Source: Chara braunii (lineage: Eukaryota > Streptophyta > Charophyceae > Charales > Characeae). From it: a stretch of 41,259 nt of DNA. Shown piece by piece: positions 19,101 to 29,387 of this stretch; position 1 is the first letter of the stretch, and each line of letters opens with the position of its first letter. The stretch covers positions 291,398 through 332,656 of the forward strand of contig BFEA01000907.1 of NCBI GenBank assembly GCA_003427395.1, written 5' to 3'. The notes beneath the pieces are model-generated. The model saw nothing but the letters and a program-made list of their open reading frames with translations. It was not told the origin of the DNA and made no database searches. The translations under genes and the position numbers were made by a program.

Positions 19101-22100
19101 GGGCCGAGCTCCCTCTTCGCTGTTGTGGTGGATGCTGTCTGAGAGAGTGAGGCAGAGCGGACTGATGGGGGAGTGGTAGAATAGAAGGAGAGAGAGGAAG
19201 GACTAGAGCAGCGAGATAGAGCACAGGAGAGCGCAGCGTGAGGGGAAGGGAAACGGCAAAGAAAAAGAAAAAGAAAAAAAAGAGGAAGGAGCGAACCTGG
19301 ATGGGGGGATCGCGCCGGGTACGTTCGAAGGAGGGGAAAAGGTCTGCGGTTTCGGGGGCGGAGCAGCAAGCGTAGGTTGAGTATGGCGACGTGGAGAGAA
19401 CGGTGGGAGTGAGATGAGAGAGAGGAAAGCGGGCAAGGTCTACGAAAAAACAGAGTGCTTACATATCAGCGGGCAGTCTTCGACAAGGTGTGTTCGTGTC
19501 GTGATCTAGCGAAGGATTCATTCTCATCCTGCACATTGGTGAAGGGAGTGGCGCAGCCATAGTCACGTGAACAAGTCAAGGCACGACTGAAAGTAACAAT
19601 GGTGTGCCTTCATCGCGCGCTCGTCATCCCGATTGCAGTTGCCTTCTCCGTCGAGGTCCTTACTCCAAGGCGGTCGGCAATACTCGCCGTGGTGGTCGTC
19701 GTCGAGGACGTTGCTTGTAGTTGTTAAGGTGATCCCGACACTTGAACGCGCACTGGTGGGAAACTGCGTATGTATCTGGCCAGGATCTCAGCCAGGTTCG
19801 ATCATGGAGACAAAGGGAGAGGCGAAGACGGTCGAAATAGAGAGGGAGTCGGAGCATGAGAAGAGGTCGAGACACTTACCGTTGAAGGCGCCTGTCCGCA
19901 GCCCTCCCCAACCCGGAGGTCTTCGTCATCAATATTGAGGAGGTGCAATTCAGCACTCGTCGTTATTGTGGTGCTCCCAGTTGGAGTGCCCATCGTCATG
20001 GATCGTCCTTACTAAGTGGTGGGCATTCTGGTGAGCGCGTTCGCTCAGAGATTGCGTGAAAATCCTGGTCCTAATGGTTGTCGGGATCCGGTGGTGTTCG
20101 CGCTACTGCGACACTTATTCGACGAGGACTCTGCTGATTGTATTGATCACGGACATGCTTCTACTGTTAACCTCCACTGGCTCCGGCTGAACCTGGCCGA
20201 CGTGATGGCCAGGTGCACTTGTGGCCTTGCTGTTACTCAGAGGAAAGGGGAGGCAAAGCGGGAGCATATAAGAGAGGGAGTGAGGAGAAGTTAAGAAGGC
20301 TGGCAGTGTGTTGACGGGACTAAAAGGAAATTTCGGTTATGTTCCTCCGATATGGTCGATATCGCTGTTGTTGGAAGTGGAGCGTGCGGATGCTGGGACA
20401 ACAAAGTGTCACTGCTGATAGGCAGTAAGAAGCGGATGCTGCAGCTTGCAGCAGCTTGCAGAAGTGGTATTTAGCAGCAGTGGGCTATGTTGGGCTGAGT
20501 GGTCTACTTGAGCCCGGCTGCTCACAGCCAATTGAGTGAGCAGATACATCGTGAATGGGTTTGAGGGGTACCGGGATTTCGCAGGTGGGTTGTGAGCAGG
20601 CAACGATGATATGAGCTATTGTTGTATCCAGTAATGATGCGCTACTATGACTACTCTTGAAGTTGGACCACTAACAATGCGGGCGGGCTCTCAACGGACC
20701 TGGCACTGATCTCTCGGGGGTAACATGGACATCCCGGCGGGGTGCTGCCCATGAGTTCGAATCACTATCGATTAGAGGGGTTCAAAAGGTCATGAAAGTT
20801 ATATTACCAAGCATGGTTATAGTCGGTCGGCCATGACCTGTTGCTTAACACCCAAACTGTTGATGTCATTACGTGCTGTTGAGGTTTCAGATTGCGGCTG
20901 CGGGCGTATTTGGTTCCCCTGATGTCATTATGGCCGCTTAAGTAGCATTACCATTGGAGGTTTCAAACGGCGTTGCTCGACCTCACGGTAGCAGAATGGT
21001 GTTCGATTGTGATGCTGTTGCGATTGTTGCCATCAAGGTCGGCAGCAGATTGCTGTTTCCTAAATGCTGCTACAGTAGGGTCAGACCTACTGGATTCCCT
21101 ACTGACGCTGCTGCTAGTTTCTTAGCAGGACTGGCTGCTGGGTTCCGGGCGTGGTTGGAGCATCCCAGCAGGTCGTTGTTGTTTCGGCGGTGGTGGGCTG
21201 CTGATAATAGGTGGGATCCATGATTACCTCTGCAGTACAGGCTGGGGTTGAGTAACTGACATGGAGTTGTTGACTCTCCTCTTACAGAGAGACTACTGTG
21301 TCATCCGTGCATCCAGGGTACTGGGTGCTGATGGTTTTGACACCCATCCATTGCTGCTAGTTAAGATCGGAGTGTTACGGTCGGAATAGGAGGGTTGCTA
21401 CAACCGAATCTTCGACTGTGTCGGAGGTTGAAAATCGTTATAAGAGGGATTGGTGCGGCACCTTCAAGTTAGCGGGTGGAGTCTTGTGGTCTACAGGCGC
21501 AGCAGGCTGGTCGTCAGACCAACGAAACACAGCGTTTTGCTGGTTAGCAGTATCGACAAAACACTGAAGTTGTGGCGCACTATTGTTGAGAGGTGCTCAG
21601 GCCGGGCTGGTGCTGTTGCAAGCCGCTCCCTTGCAGGGTGCTCGACAGCAGCTGTAACGGACAGGGTTGCGGTTGTGGGTCTTGCGAAGCCATGCCTCCT
21701 GTATTACCACCCTTGCCGCCGACCAATTGCAGAAACTAAGGGACGACGGACTGTTGTATAGCGGTTGGCGTGCGCAGGTTACTGCACGTTACTATTTCTT
21801 CTGGTGATGTACCCCCTGCCGCACTGTTCCTTGCTGTAACGGACTGCAATATAGGGGCATTGTTCTCTGATGGGTGGTGCTGCTGTGTTAGACGCAGTCC
21901 CTTACTGCGTACAACAAGAACGTGGTTCTGATAGAGAGGGCACTGTGAGCCAGGGGGTGACTAGAACTTCCGCAGGAGGTTGGTACTAGAATTCAGAAGA
22001 TTGTTAGGATCCAGCTGTTGCTGTAGCCAAGGCAGATAGTATTGAAGGATACGCAAATGAAACTGCTGCTGGATCTGGTTGCCACAACACACGGGCTGTG

Positions 22101-22424
22101 TGTTGTTGTGCGTCGATGACTGCTGCGGTATCACCTTGTGGTACACCTAGTACTTTGCTAAACGTTCGTTGGTGGGCTTCGTTGTGCACTTTGCTGTGCA
22201 TTAGCTATACGCGGCTGGGGGTTTGGAGAAGTGAACAGACCCTGCACTATCGCAGTGACTTGGAAGGTGGTCAAGGGTCTGGTACTCTGCGTTCGGATCG
22301 AGACTTGGCTAGTTCGGCTGCGTTATTGGCCATCATTGCGGGGCCCTCAAGCGCATCTAGATCTTAAGGCCCTCTCCCATGAGTCTGAGCGCACCCCTCT
22401 TACATCTGAGAGTCTAAAAAATTT
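19101..22424 (+). other. Middle of LTR A2: purine-rich then GCTGCTG-rich, no gene seen
   Basis: From 19130 to 19440 the plus strand is A/G-rich with AAAAAG runs. From about 20380 to 22100 it is enriched in GCTGCTG, GTTGTTG and similar words, mirroring A1. Open frames are short and without known domains. A TATAAGAG word at 20267-20274 is the only other promoter-like signal. Confidence 0.45.
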
Positions 22425-22590
22425 TTACGTCTACCCTTCTTACTCTAAGTCTAGTCTGAGGTTACAAAACGAAGGCGGCAGGCGGGATTGCAACCCGTAG
22501 GTCCGCATCAAAACCTTGTGGGAGGCCCACCCACCGACTGCGGGAGCTCTGCCGGAGCCCAGACGGGGTTCTGGAGGCAGGGGACACTCA
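22425..22590 (+). repeat. Block conserved between LTR A2 and A1
   Basis: The block contains TTACTCTAAGTCTAGTCTGA, GGCGGCAGGCGGGATTGCAA and TGCGGGAGCTCTG, matching the minus strand of 4590-4760. It sits about 250 bases before the hairpin array. It is among the best-preserved parts of the LTR A pair. Confidence 0.55.
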
Positions 22591-22842
22591 AGTATAATTT
22601 CGCCTGACACGTGTGATCCCATTCCCCTAACTGTTATCCTTGGGTTATCTGAATTTGACTATGTATGTATATTACTTTTGTTTCGTTATGTATGTCAGGA
22701 CATGCATTGTGGAAAGGTAAATGAACAAGTATATAAGAGATCAGATATCTCCTTAGTGAACTCAGACAAAATCAAACAGGGGGAAGGCGGGGTGAAGGTG
22801 TCTTGCATGTGTTTGACTGGGTCAACCCAAGGCTGAGTTCCT

Positions 22843-24085
22843 CTAAGTTGAGTGGATTCAGTGCTGTGTTTTATTTATGTTTGCTGGGCTGAATGTATGG
22901 CATTTTTGGGTTGGGCCTATCCTAAGTTGGACGGTCCAGTCACTTGTTTCTTTTTGGGGTTTCTAAACAGGAGGATGGGCACCCTAAGTTGGGAGGACTC
23001 AGAATCCTGATGTTTCTTTGGGGTTGTTGAAAAACAGGACTGGGAATATTCTAAGTTGCGTAGGCCCAGTTCTGTGTGTGTTTCTTCTGAGGGGGACAAA
23101 GGCATAAGACTAAGTGTACCCCTAAGTTGGGGAGGCTACGCCATAAGCCATGAACTTAAAGGCCAACCAAAAGTATATAATTTTGATATATATTATACGA
23201 ACTTATATTCTGGTAGACCGGGCACCCTAAGTTGGGAAAGCCAGTCAGTAAGTCAGGTAGCACAAGAAGAAAAAAAAGGCAAATAAAAAATATAATAAAG
23301 GTAATTCGGGTAGGCTGAGCGTACCCTTAAGTTAGGGCGGTTCAGTCTTATGCTCGTGATAATGCAAAGGTGGAGAGAGTTAGTATAAATCTTCTTGTAT
23401 TTTTCCTTCTAAACACAAGGCAGGATTGGATGTCTCACTAAGTTGGGTAGGTCTGATCATCTGCCTAATAAGAGAGAAACATATAAAGTTTGTGCAAGTA
23501 TATTCATGGTTGTTCTCTTACATTGTCGTTACGGAGGCTAAGCGTACCCTTAAGTTAGGGCGGCTTAGTCATACGTCGTTTGTGATTGTTTAGGCAGATC
23601 AGGCGTACCCTTAAGTTAGGGCGGCCTGGTCATATTGTCTTATGTACCTAAACCTGTGTAAGCTAGCTAGGCGTACCCTTAAGTTAGGGCGGCATAGTGA
23701 TATGCTCTTGTCGTTGACGTGCTGTAGGTTCGACGTACCCTTAAGTTAAGGCGGTCTGAACATTCGTCGTTCGTACTTGTTTTAGGCAGGTTAGGCATAC
23801 CCCTAAGTTGGGGCAGCCTAATCCTATGCCCTAAGTAACTTTGTCTATGAGCTAACTAGGCATACCCTTAAGTTAGGGCAGTCTAGTCTATGCTTTATGT
23901 CGTCAGTTAAGCAGAAGCCAGATGTACCCTTAAGTTAGGGCGGTCTGGTCATATGTTTTATGATTAGAGTTCATGTGGTGTTGGGCATACCCTTAAGTTA
24001 GGGCAGTCCAGTTGTGCGTGCATTTACGTGTTTACTTAGGCAGGTTGGACATACCCTTAAGTTAGGGCGTTGTCTGATCCTATGC
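22843..24085 (+). repeat. Array of ~17 hairpin units with conserved core (A2 type)
   Basis: About 17 units carry TACCCTTAAGTTAGGGCGG or variants, 60-110 bases apart and regularly about 63 in the last nine. Inner stem CCCT/AGGG becomes CCCC/GGGG in the unit at 23789-23824. Outer stems differ but still pair: CTGAGC/GTTCAG (23315-23345), CTAAGC/GCTTAG (23538-23568), GATCAGGC/GCCTGGTC (23597-23631), TTAGGC/GCCTAA (23791-23821), ACTAGGC/GTCTAGT (23855-23887). Early units are more degenerate. Paired changes on both stem sides suggest a folded RNA, or a palindrome kept by DNA-level correction. Confidence 0.8.
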
Positions 24086-24447
24086 CATTGGCAAGGGGGT
24101 TACCAAAGGAAAAGAACTGAGTGGCCTAATGAATTATTCAGGTTAAACTTATGTGGGATTGTGAGAGATTTTGCTTATGCATGCTTGGGGGCTCTCACTC
24201 GGGGCATCTTTTCGATAGGCTAGTTGCTTTAGATGCTCACCGAGTGCTAGAGCCATAGGCAGGTAAGATGGATGATGGGATAGAGAACTTGGGATAAAGG
24301 TAGGACTGACCCTGCTCGGAGTTAGGATCAGGGCTAGCCACACTCTCATCTAGCGGTTGTGCGGGCTATCATTGATTCTGAGTCATCAAGAAGGTGTCAG
24401 AAGATAGTCTCAAGTATAGTCTGCTTTGACTTTCTATCCTTTCAGCT
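24086..24447 (+). other. LTR A2 sequence after the hairpin array
   Basis: No gene or RNA is recognised in this stretch; it corresponds to 3230-3500 of A1, where similarity is low. Confidence 0.4.
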
Positions 24448-24604
24448 TTGTATAAATCTTGACAGCCTCTTGTTCCTACGGGAAGCGCTGCCGAAATTTC
24501 TGCAAATCTGAAAGGGTTAGTCATTTTTAGACTCGTACAAATTCTGAAAAGGCATTTTTCCTACGGGAAACGCTGCCGAAATTTCGTAGAATTTGAGGAG
24601 TTAG
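24448..24604 (+). repeat. Two tandem 84-bp repeats
   Basis: Two units (24448-24520 and 24532-24604) share TACAAATTCTG-like starts, TTCCTACGGGAARCGCTGCC, GAAATTTC and GGGTTAG/GAGTTAG. The start-to-start distance is 84 bases. A1 has one full and one partial unit. Confidence 0.75.
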
Positions 24605-25735
24605 AATATTTTTTAGCTAAGGGCTACTTAGTAGATCTATCTTGGATAGATGAGGTGTTCAGTGACTTGGCACTAGTAGAGGGGCTAGGTTACGACTAGG
24701 GAGTATTCCCCTTTTTGGGCATGAACATAGTAGTATTTCTTTTTGGCATGTACTGTGTTGCAGGTTTCCGTATTTCGCCTAAAGGTTAGATCTGATCAGC
24801 GTGATCCTTCAAAATGATCACTCTTATGTTATCACTGATAACAGGTCGGTTGTCGATTCCTCGGTTTACGACTCAACTCTCCTATTTCTCCTGCCTCTCA
24901 ACCTAAGGTCTTGACCCTTGCCAGATTTTGTGTGTTTCTTTGGGTTTTCACCCAGTTTCTTTATAAATGGTCATTTCTTAAAGACTGAGTATCTTTATTG
25001 AGGATTGGTGGGGAGATGGTTAGGCTTGTGTGCATAAGGCAGAGTGTGAGCAGCAGAAGGTTGGAAAGTTGACCCCTTTAGCGCGTGTGATGTTGTTCGA
25101 ATGTTGTGTATATGATTGCAGATATGTATGAAAGAGTCTCATTTGAGTCATGATTGACTGATTATGTATTGGGTTCAGATGGGCAGACTACACAACTGTC
25201 GTGAAAGTGAAGTACCCCACAACGTTTTGTTTGAGTAAGATTGTTTTTTCCCATCCTGATAATGTGATAATCAAAGTAAGCGTACGTTCGGGTAACCCTC
25301 AAACGGCTATGCGACCTCGCGCTTACATTTTCCCCCACTCAAAGGTTTTATCTGGTCGGATGTTAGTCCCGGGCCTGGAGTTCAAGGTCCTTGTCCAGGA
25401 CGTTGGGTGGCTTGCTGTCCCGTAGAAACAGAAGCGCCGCAAGGAGGAGAGGCTGTCCCCCAGCAACTCGGTCCGGCGGGGCGTTCATGTTTTCCCCTGC
25501 CAACGTCAAGTACTCCTTCTCTTTTTAATTGTTTTAAATTAGTTTGATGGAGCGATAAAGTTCCGGGCGGAAGGATTAGCGTATCGCTGGTGATGCGCCA
25601 GACAACTCACCACCACTCCAAATCCCTTCCTGCCCTAAGGACCATTGCACCCCGCGCCCATTAGGGTACCTCAGGGTGCTGAAGATGCTAAGGCCCTCAT
25701 GCCGGTTTTGCGCTCGCTAAAGGCTTACCCCCCTT
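24605..25735 (+). other. LTR A2 segment without recognised features
   Basis: An open frame of 74 codons (25201-25425) has no recognisable domain. No RNA gene or repeat stands out. This part is absent from the truncated A1. Confidence 0.35.
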
Positions 25736-25739
25736 AGCT

Positions 25740-25955
25740 CGCACTTAAGCCGACGCCTGAGCGTCGAGAGCGACCCCATGGCTCAAATGAGGCCACTCGG
25801 GTATGGGCACTACATAGTGCGCCGACATCACGATTGCTTACGCAAATCCGCATGGTTGGTCGGTATGCATAGGTCCTGCGTCCGCGAGGTTTTATGTTAA
25901 CCCGCACGCGCGACACTTACCAGTTTCCACGCTCAAGAATTATGGGTCGAGCGAA
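25740..25955 (+). repeat. Imperfect direct repeat, first copy
   Basis: The order of words CCGACGCCTGAGCGTCGA, GCACTACATAGTGCG, CGCATGGTTGGTCGG and TTATGGGTCGAGCGAAG is matched by diverged versions at 26375-26595, about 635 bases downstream. Both copies include the short palindromic words TACATAGT/TACGTAGT. Confidence 0.6.
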
Positions 25956-26374
25956 GAGGGCAAAAGCGCGTTATGGTCAGTAGAGCCAAGTTTCGGCAGC
26001 GCGAAATGACGCGGGAGCGAGGGTATCAGTCCTAGTCGACCTATGGGGATCCGCGTACAAGCCTCCAACGTCTCGAACATCGGGTTGCCTATGGGTCTGA
26101 GTTTGCGCATCACCCGCACGCACCTTTAGCCTTGGCCTACCCCTCCCCTTTGGAACGGATATCAGACTATCTGCAGTTGTTTCCTCCTTAAAATTTTCAT
26201 GGTTGGACGTTGTAGTTTGTGGTAGCCGTCAAAGTCAAACCCTTTGAGGTTGGCTACCACGACAGCCCTGAAGCTGCCTACTCAACCCCTCTACGCAGGG
26301 TGCAGAAGAGGGTGTGATCGTCAACCGCGCATGGCGGTTGTCTAGCATCGAGAAGGTAACCCCTCAACGTACTT

Positions 26375-26595
26375 GTCAGTCGACACTTGAGTGTCGAAAA
26401 CCGACCCTCGAGATTACCAAGGGCCGCGCGGTTACGAGTACCACGTAGTACCCCATCATCGCGAGTGCTTGCGAATGCCCGCATGGCTGGTCGACATGAG
26501 GAGGCCATGCGCGAACACGACTCTTATACGAAAATCCAGCGCGCAATACCTATCTTAGTTTCGCAACATAAGGTTATGGGTCGAATACTGAAGGG
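26375..26595 (+). repeat. Imperfect direct repeat, second copy
   Basis: This copy contains CGACACTTGAGTGTCGAAAA, CCACGTAGTACC, CGCATGGCTGGTCGAC and TTATGGGTCGAATACTG in the same order as 25740-25955. It is followed by a GTGTTGTGG-rich stretch (26596-26700). Confidence 0.6.
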
Positions 26596-26689
26596 ACTAG
26601 GAGTGTTGCGGTGTTGTGCTGTTGTTTGTGGGGTTTGTTTTGAGTTTTTCCATGTGTTATGTGTGAGTAGATGTGAGTGTTGTGGTGTA

Positions 26690-27105
26690 ACGCGTGGTGT
26701 GTGTGATGCGTCTTAGTCGACCGGCGTCGAATCGCGTTTGGGACCTCAGCCCCCCAGTACGTCGATTCGCGTGCCGGTTCGATTTTCGGGCGTTCGACCG
26801 CGCGTAACCCCTTATGGTACAGCGAACGAGAAACGCCCTCGGCTGTGCCACCTCTGCAATTGCATACGAAAAGCTTCCGCACGTGGTTCAGTAGCTCGAC
26901 AGGGATACGCCCACCTAAGGGATGGTGATAGCTCCCGCAGGTGGAGGTAAGCGGTGCCTCGCGTGACCCTGTCCTATCGTAGGGGCTCGCGAGAGGTACG
27001 GCTGGCGCACTCAGCTGGAGCGGCAAACGCTCTCCGCGACAAATCCTGCATAATCCTGCGTGACGCGGTCGGAAGGGTCCCCGTGCGGGACCGATGCGCT
27101 CGACA
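26690..27105 (+). mobile_element. LTR end of A2, homologous to the 5' LTR end of element B
   Basis: The reverse complement matches 31151-31555: TGTCGAGCGCATCGG, then a GACCG..GTCACGCAGGA stretch, TAGGGGCGTATCC-like and CGAAAGCTTTT-like words in the same order. In element B this end lies one base from a primer-binding site, which identifies it as an LTR 3' end. Confidence 0.7.
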
Positions 27106-27109
27106 TCGG
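27106..27109. repeat. Target-site duplication of A2, right copy
   Basis: TCGG follows CGACA and precedes TCACTCC, matching 17870-17873. Confidence 0.75.
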
Positions 27110-28105
27110 TCACTCCAAGATCTTATTTGTCTTTTTGGCATCCGACCGACGACCTTTTTCATCACAAAGGAATCCCAGTATTACCGCCTTCCTCATCTCA
27201 TGCCTTGATTTAACCCCACTAGTAGTGAGGTTATATTCCTTTAGTTTCCTCATAACCTTTTCCATATTTCGGATGTGTTCCCACACGAATTTTCGAACGC
27301 CGGGTAACACTTCAGTTTCATCCTTGACTCGAGGTTCTGGGATGGTCAAATCATCGATATATAGAGATGTCACGTCTGGACAAAGCGGCTGCATGACTCT
27401 CATCATATATCTCTGCGCAATTGTCACAACATTTGTCCAACCCTGAGGAGTCGCGCACATATGAAGCAGTCCCCGAGGCGTATGCATCGCCTTCATAGGT
27501 CGATCCGCTGTGTACAGCGGGAACTGATCATACCCTGAAAATAAATCAATTAGGGTGATGATGGGTCTGCCCGCACAAGATTCCGAGAGTTGTTTGGCGT
27601 TCGGAAGTCCGCCCGCATCTCGGACTGTTACAGAATTTAATTTCTGCAGGTCCTGAACCCATCGCGAAACACCGTTTGGCTTGATAAAGCAGAACCAAGG
27701 AGACGCATATGGCCAGTACGAATAGTCAGCCACTTTGGTTCGAACCTTACCATCAAGATAATCAACCACCGTCGGGTGATCGCCCGGATTCGGATATCAT
27801 GAACCCTTCACATTCTATGGCTGATGCGGTATCGTCTGGATCCGGATCATCGGAATTAGATCGACGTCCAGCCTTCCACGCTCATCATCATCAAAGGCAT
27901 AAGCCAGACGAATCCTCTTCATAACGCCGATAAAAAAATTGGTTTCCTCTTTAGTGAGAAGGTCATCCTCTCCAATGATCATCTCCTTGATCCTATCATC
28001 TGTCAACCGACACAGCTCCTTCTCACCCTTCTCCTTCAACGTTATGATCCACTCGCATTCTTCCTTATAATACACCCCCTTTTCCTGAGTGATCAGAACT
28101 GACAC
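27110..28105 (-). pseudogene. pol: Element B reverse transcriptase (upstream part)
   Basis: The minus strand carries Ty3/gypsy RT. The N-terminal part with DLIPMIRIQTIPHQP is followed by VADYSYWPYASPWFCFIKPNG and RWVQDLQKLN. Then come LIDLFSGYDQFPL (first catalytic Asp), the PQGWTN region, and the YIDD active site at about 27350. The frame runs to KKTNKILE, then TGA where Trp is expected, and is cut by A2 at 27110. Its continuation is at 17869. Active-site residues are intact, but stops at about 27770-27815 and the insertion disable it. No clear similarity to plant chromoviruses; the HTPRGLLHM variant may mark a distinct gypsy lineage. Confidence 0.9.
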
Positions 28106-28122
28106 TGGTCGAGTCTTCTCAC

Positions 28123-28870
28123 CTACTTTCTTATACTTCCTTTTTGACCGAACGCTGAACCTCCGTCCTTTAAAAAAAACTTTTGCCTGACTGATGGCAG
28201 AGATTTCTCCACACGAGAATCATTTGGCCGGTAAACGAGATGCATGGTCCCCGCACCCCCTTCGTCGGTCACAACCTCCATCAGGGTCTGTACCAGGCTC
28301 GAATCAATTGCAGGATGGGTCGATACAAAATCGATTGCCTGCGAGATATCTGGCAATGTCAATGGGAACTCCTGAGGATCTCCTTCTTCTTCGATCGTCT
28401 CTTTCTCCTTTCCTCAACTTCTCTAACTCCAAGAAGGTATATGATTCGGGATTTAGCCGGTTCCTTGAATTTTCCGGCCCTGTATTCGCACACCTCACTA
28501 CTTTATAGTAGCCGCAAACAAGATCGCACAAAGCCACAAACATGGTACCATCATGTTTGTTGAAGATTATGCTCTCCGCTCGACACTGAAATGCTCTTCC
28601 CAAGGGCACCTCGTGTTTCACCTTTGGTAAAATATAAAAATACGATCTCGCCTTGACTTTTCTGATCGTGACCATTACGTCACTAGTTGTAGCGCAAAAT
28701 GGAGTTGCACCGCTGACTTCAACCAAAAATCCAAAATCATTGCGATTCATCTGTATTCCAGCCTAAATCGCTTGTCTCTCTCTCATAATATTCATCTCGG
28801 CCCCGTCATCTACAGAGCAGAAAACTCTCCACAACCGATTTGAACTTTTATAAGACCAGTGGCTACATAT
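28123..28870 (-). pseudogene. Element B protease region, decayed
   Basis: The minus strand at about 28800-28830 reads CSVDDGAEMNIM, which fits the D-T/S-G-A active-site motif of retropepsins, with Asp in the second position. Downstream, GFLVEVSGATPFCATT and an ILPKVKHEVPLGRAF stretch correspond to the flap and the C-terminal part of the aspartic protease fold. The remainder to 28123 links to RT. A stop (RQAI-stop-AGIQ) and a frameshift near 28850 break it. It lies between gag and RT, as expected for Ty3/gypsy. Confidence 0.65.
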
Positions 28871-29387
28871 CGCCAGTCCATCTTTGTTCCAGGAGGCGCC
28901 CAGTTAGCTTCCGGAGGAATGATATCACTTAGCTTAACTGTCATGACTTTCTTTCGAGTCATGCGCTACTTAAATTCCTCTCGCAACTTTGGCGAAACAA
29001 CCAGAATCTCCTTCAGAGTAACCAAATCGCGGTGACTTTCCAAAATACGGTTCACAAGTTACTCAAAATCAATTTTTCTTTCCACCGGGATTGTATATAC
29101 ATTCTTTTTCTTGCGAGGCTCCTCTTCTTCAACCTCAATCTTTCCCTTTTTCGAATTCCTCTCCATAGCCCTTTGTCCCGCCTGTTGTTCGTCTTCCGCA
29201 CACAATCTCTCATCCTTCTCATCATCTCCTTCCTCTACGTGAATAGGTTCCTCTTCCTGAGGTCCCTTTGAACTCTCCCCTGGTGCAGGTTGCGATTGCG
29301 AGATCTTCCTTCCCTTCCTCGTCTGTACCACAATAGTTGGTGTCCCTCACTTGAGCAAAGGTCGGGACATCACCATCGGCCGAGCCA
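28871..29387 (-). pseudogene. Element B charged linker between gag and protease
   Basis: The minus strand frame at 29059-29331 is rich in Glu and Lys (GDDEKDERLC, EVEEEEPRKKK) and continues, past stops, to SPKLREEFK and SDIIPPEANW. No domain is recognised. Its place suggests the C-terminal end of gag or the start of pol. Confidence 0.5.

Larger units (their letters stand above)
17874..27105 (+). mobile_element. LTR A copy 2: 9.2-kb giant solo LTR or non-autonomous element nested in element B
   Basis: The insert begins TGTCGGCCCGAATACCC and ends GATGCGCTCGACA, flanked by TCGG on both sides. Its last ~400 bases match the end of element B's 5' LTR (31151-31555, inverted), so the right edge is a genuine LTR end. 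No gag or pol domain occurs inside, and I find no internal second LTR or primer-binding site. A solo LTR is the simplest reading, though 9.2 kb would be exceptionally long. A large non-autonomous element is the alternative. It carries a tRNA-like segment, a U6-like segment, a hairpin array and tandem repeats. Confidence 0.7.

Noticed and set aside
19034-19436. Ser/Pro-rich minus-strand open frames
   Set aside because: They are the complement of A/G-rich simple sequence beside the U6-like segment and overlap it.
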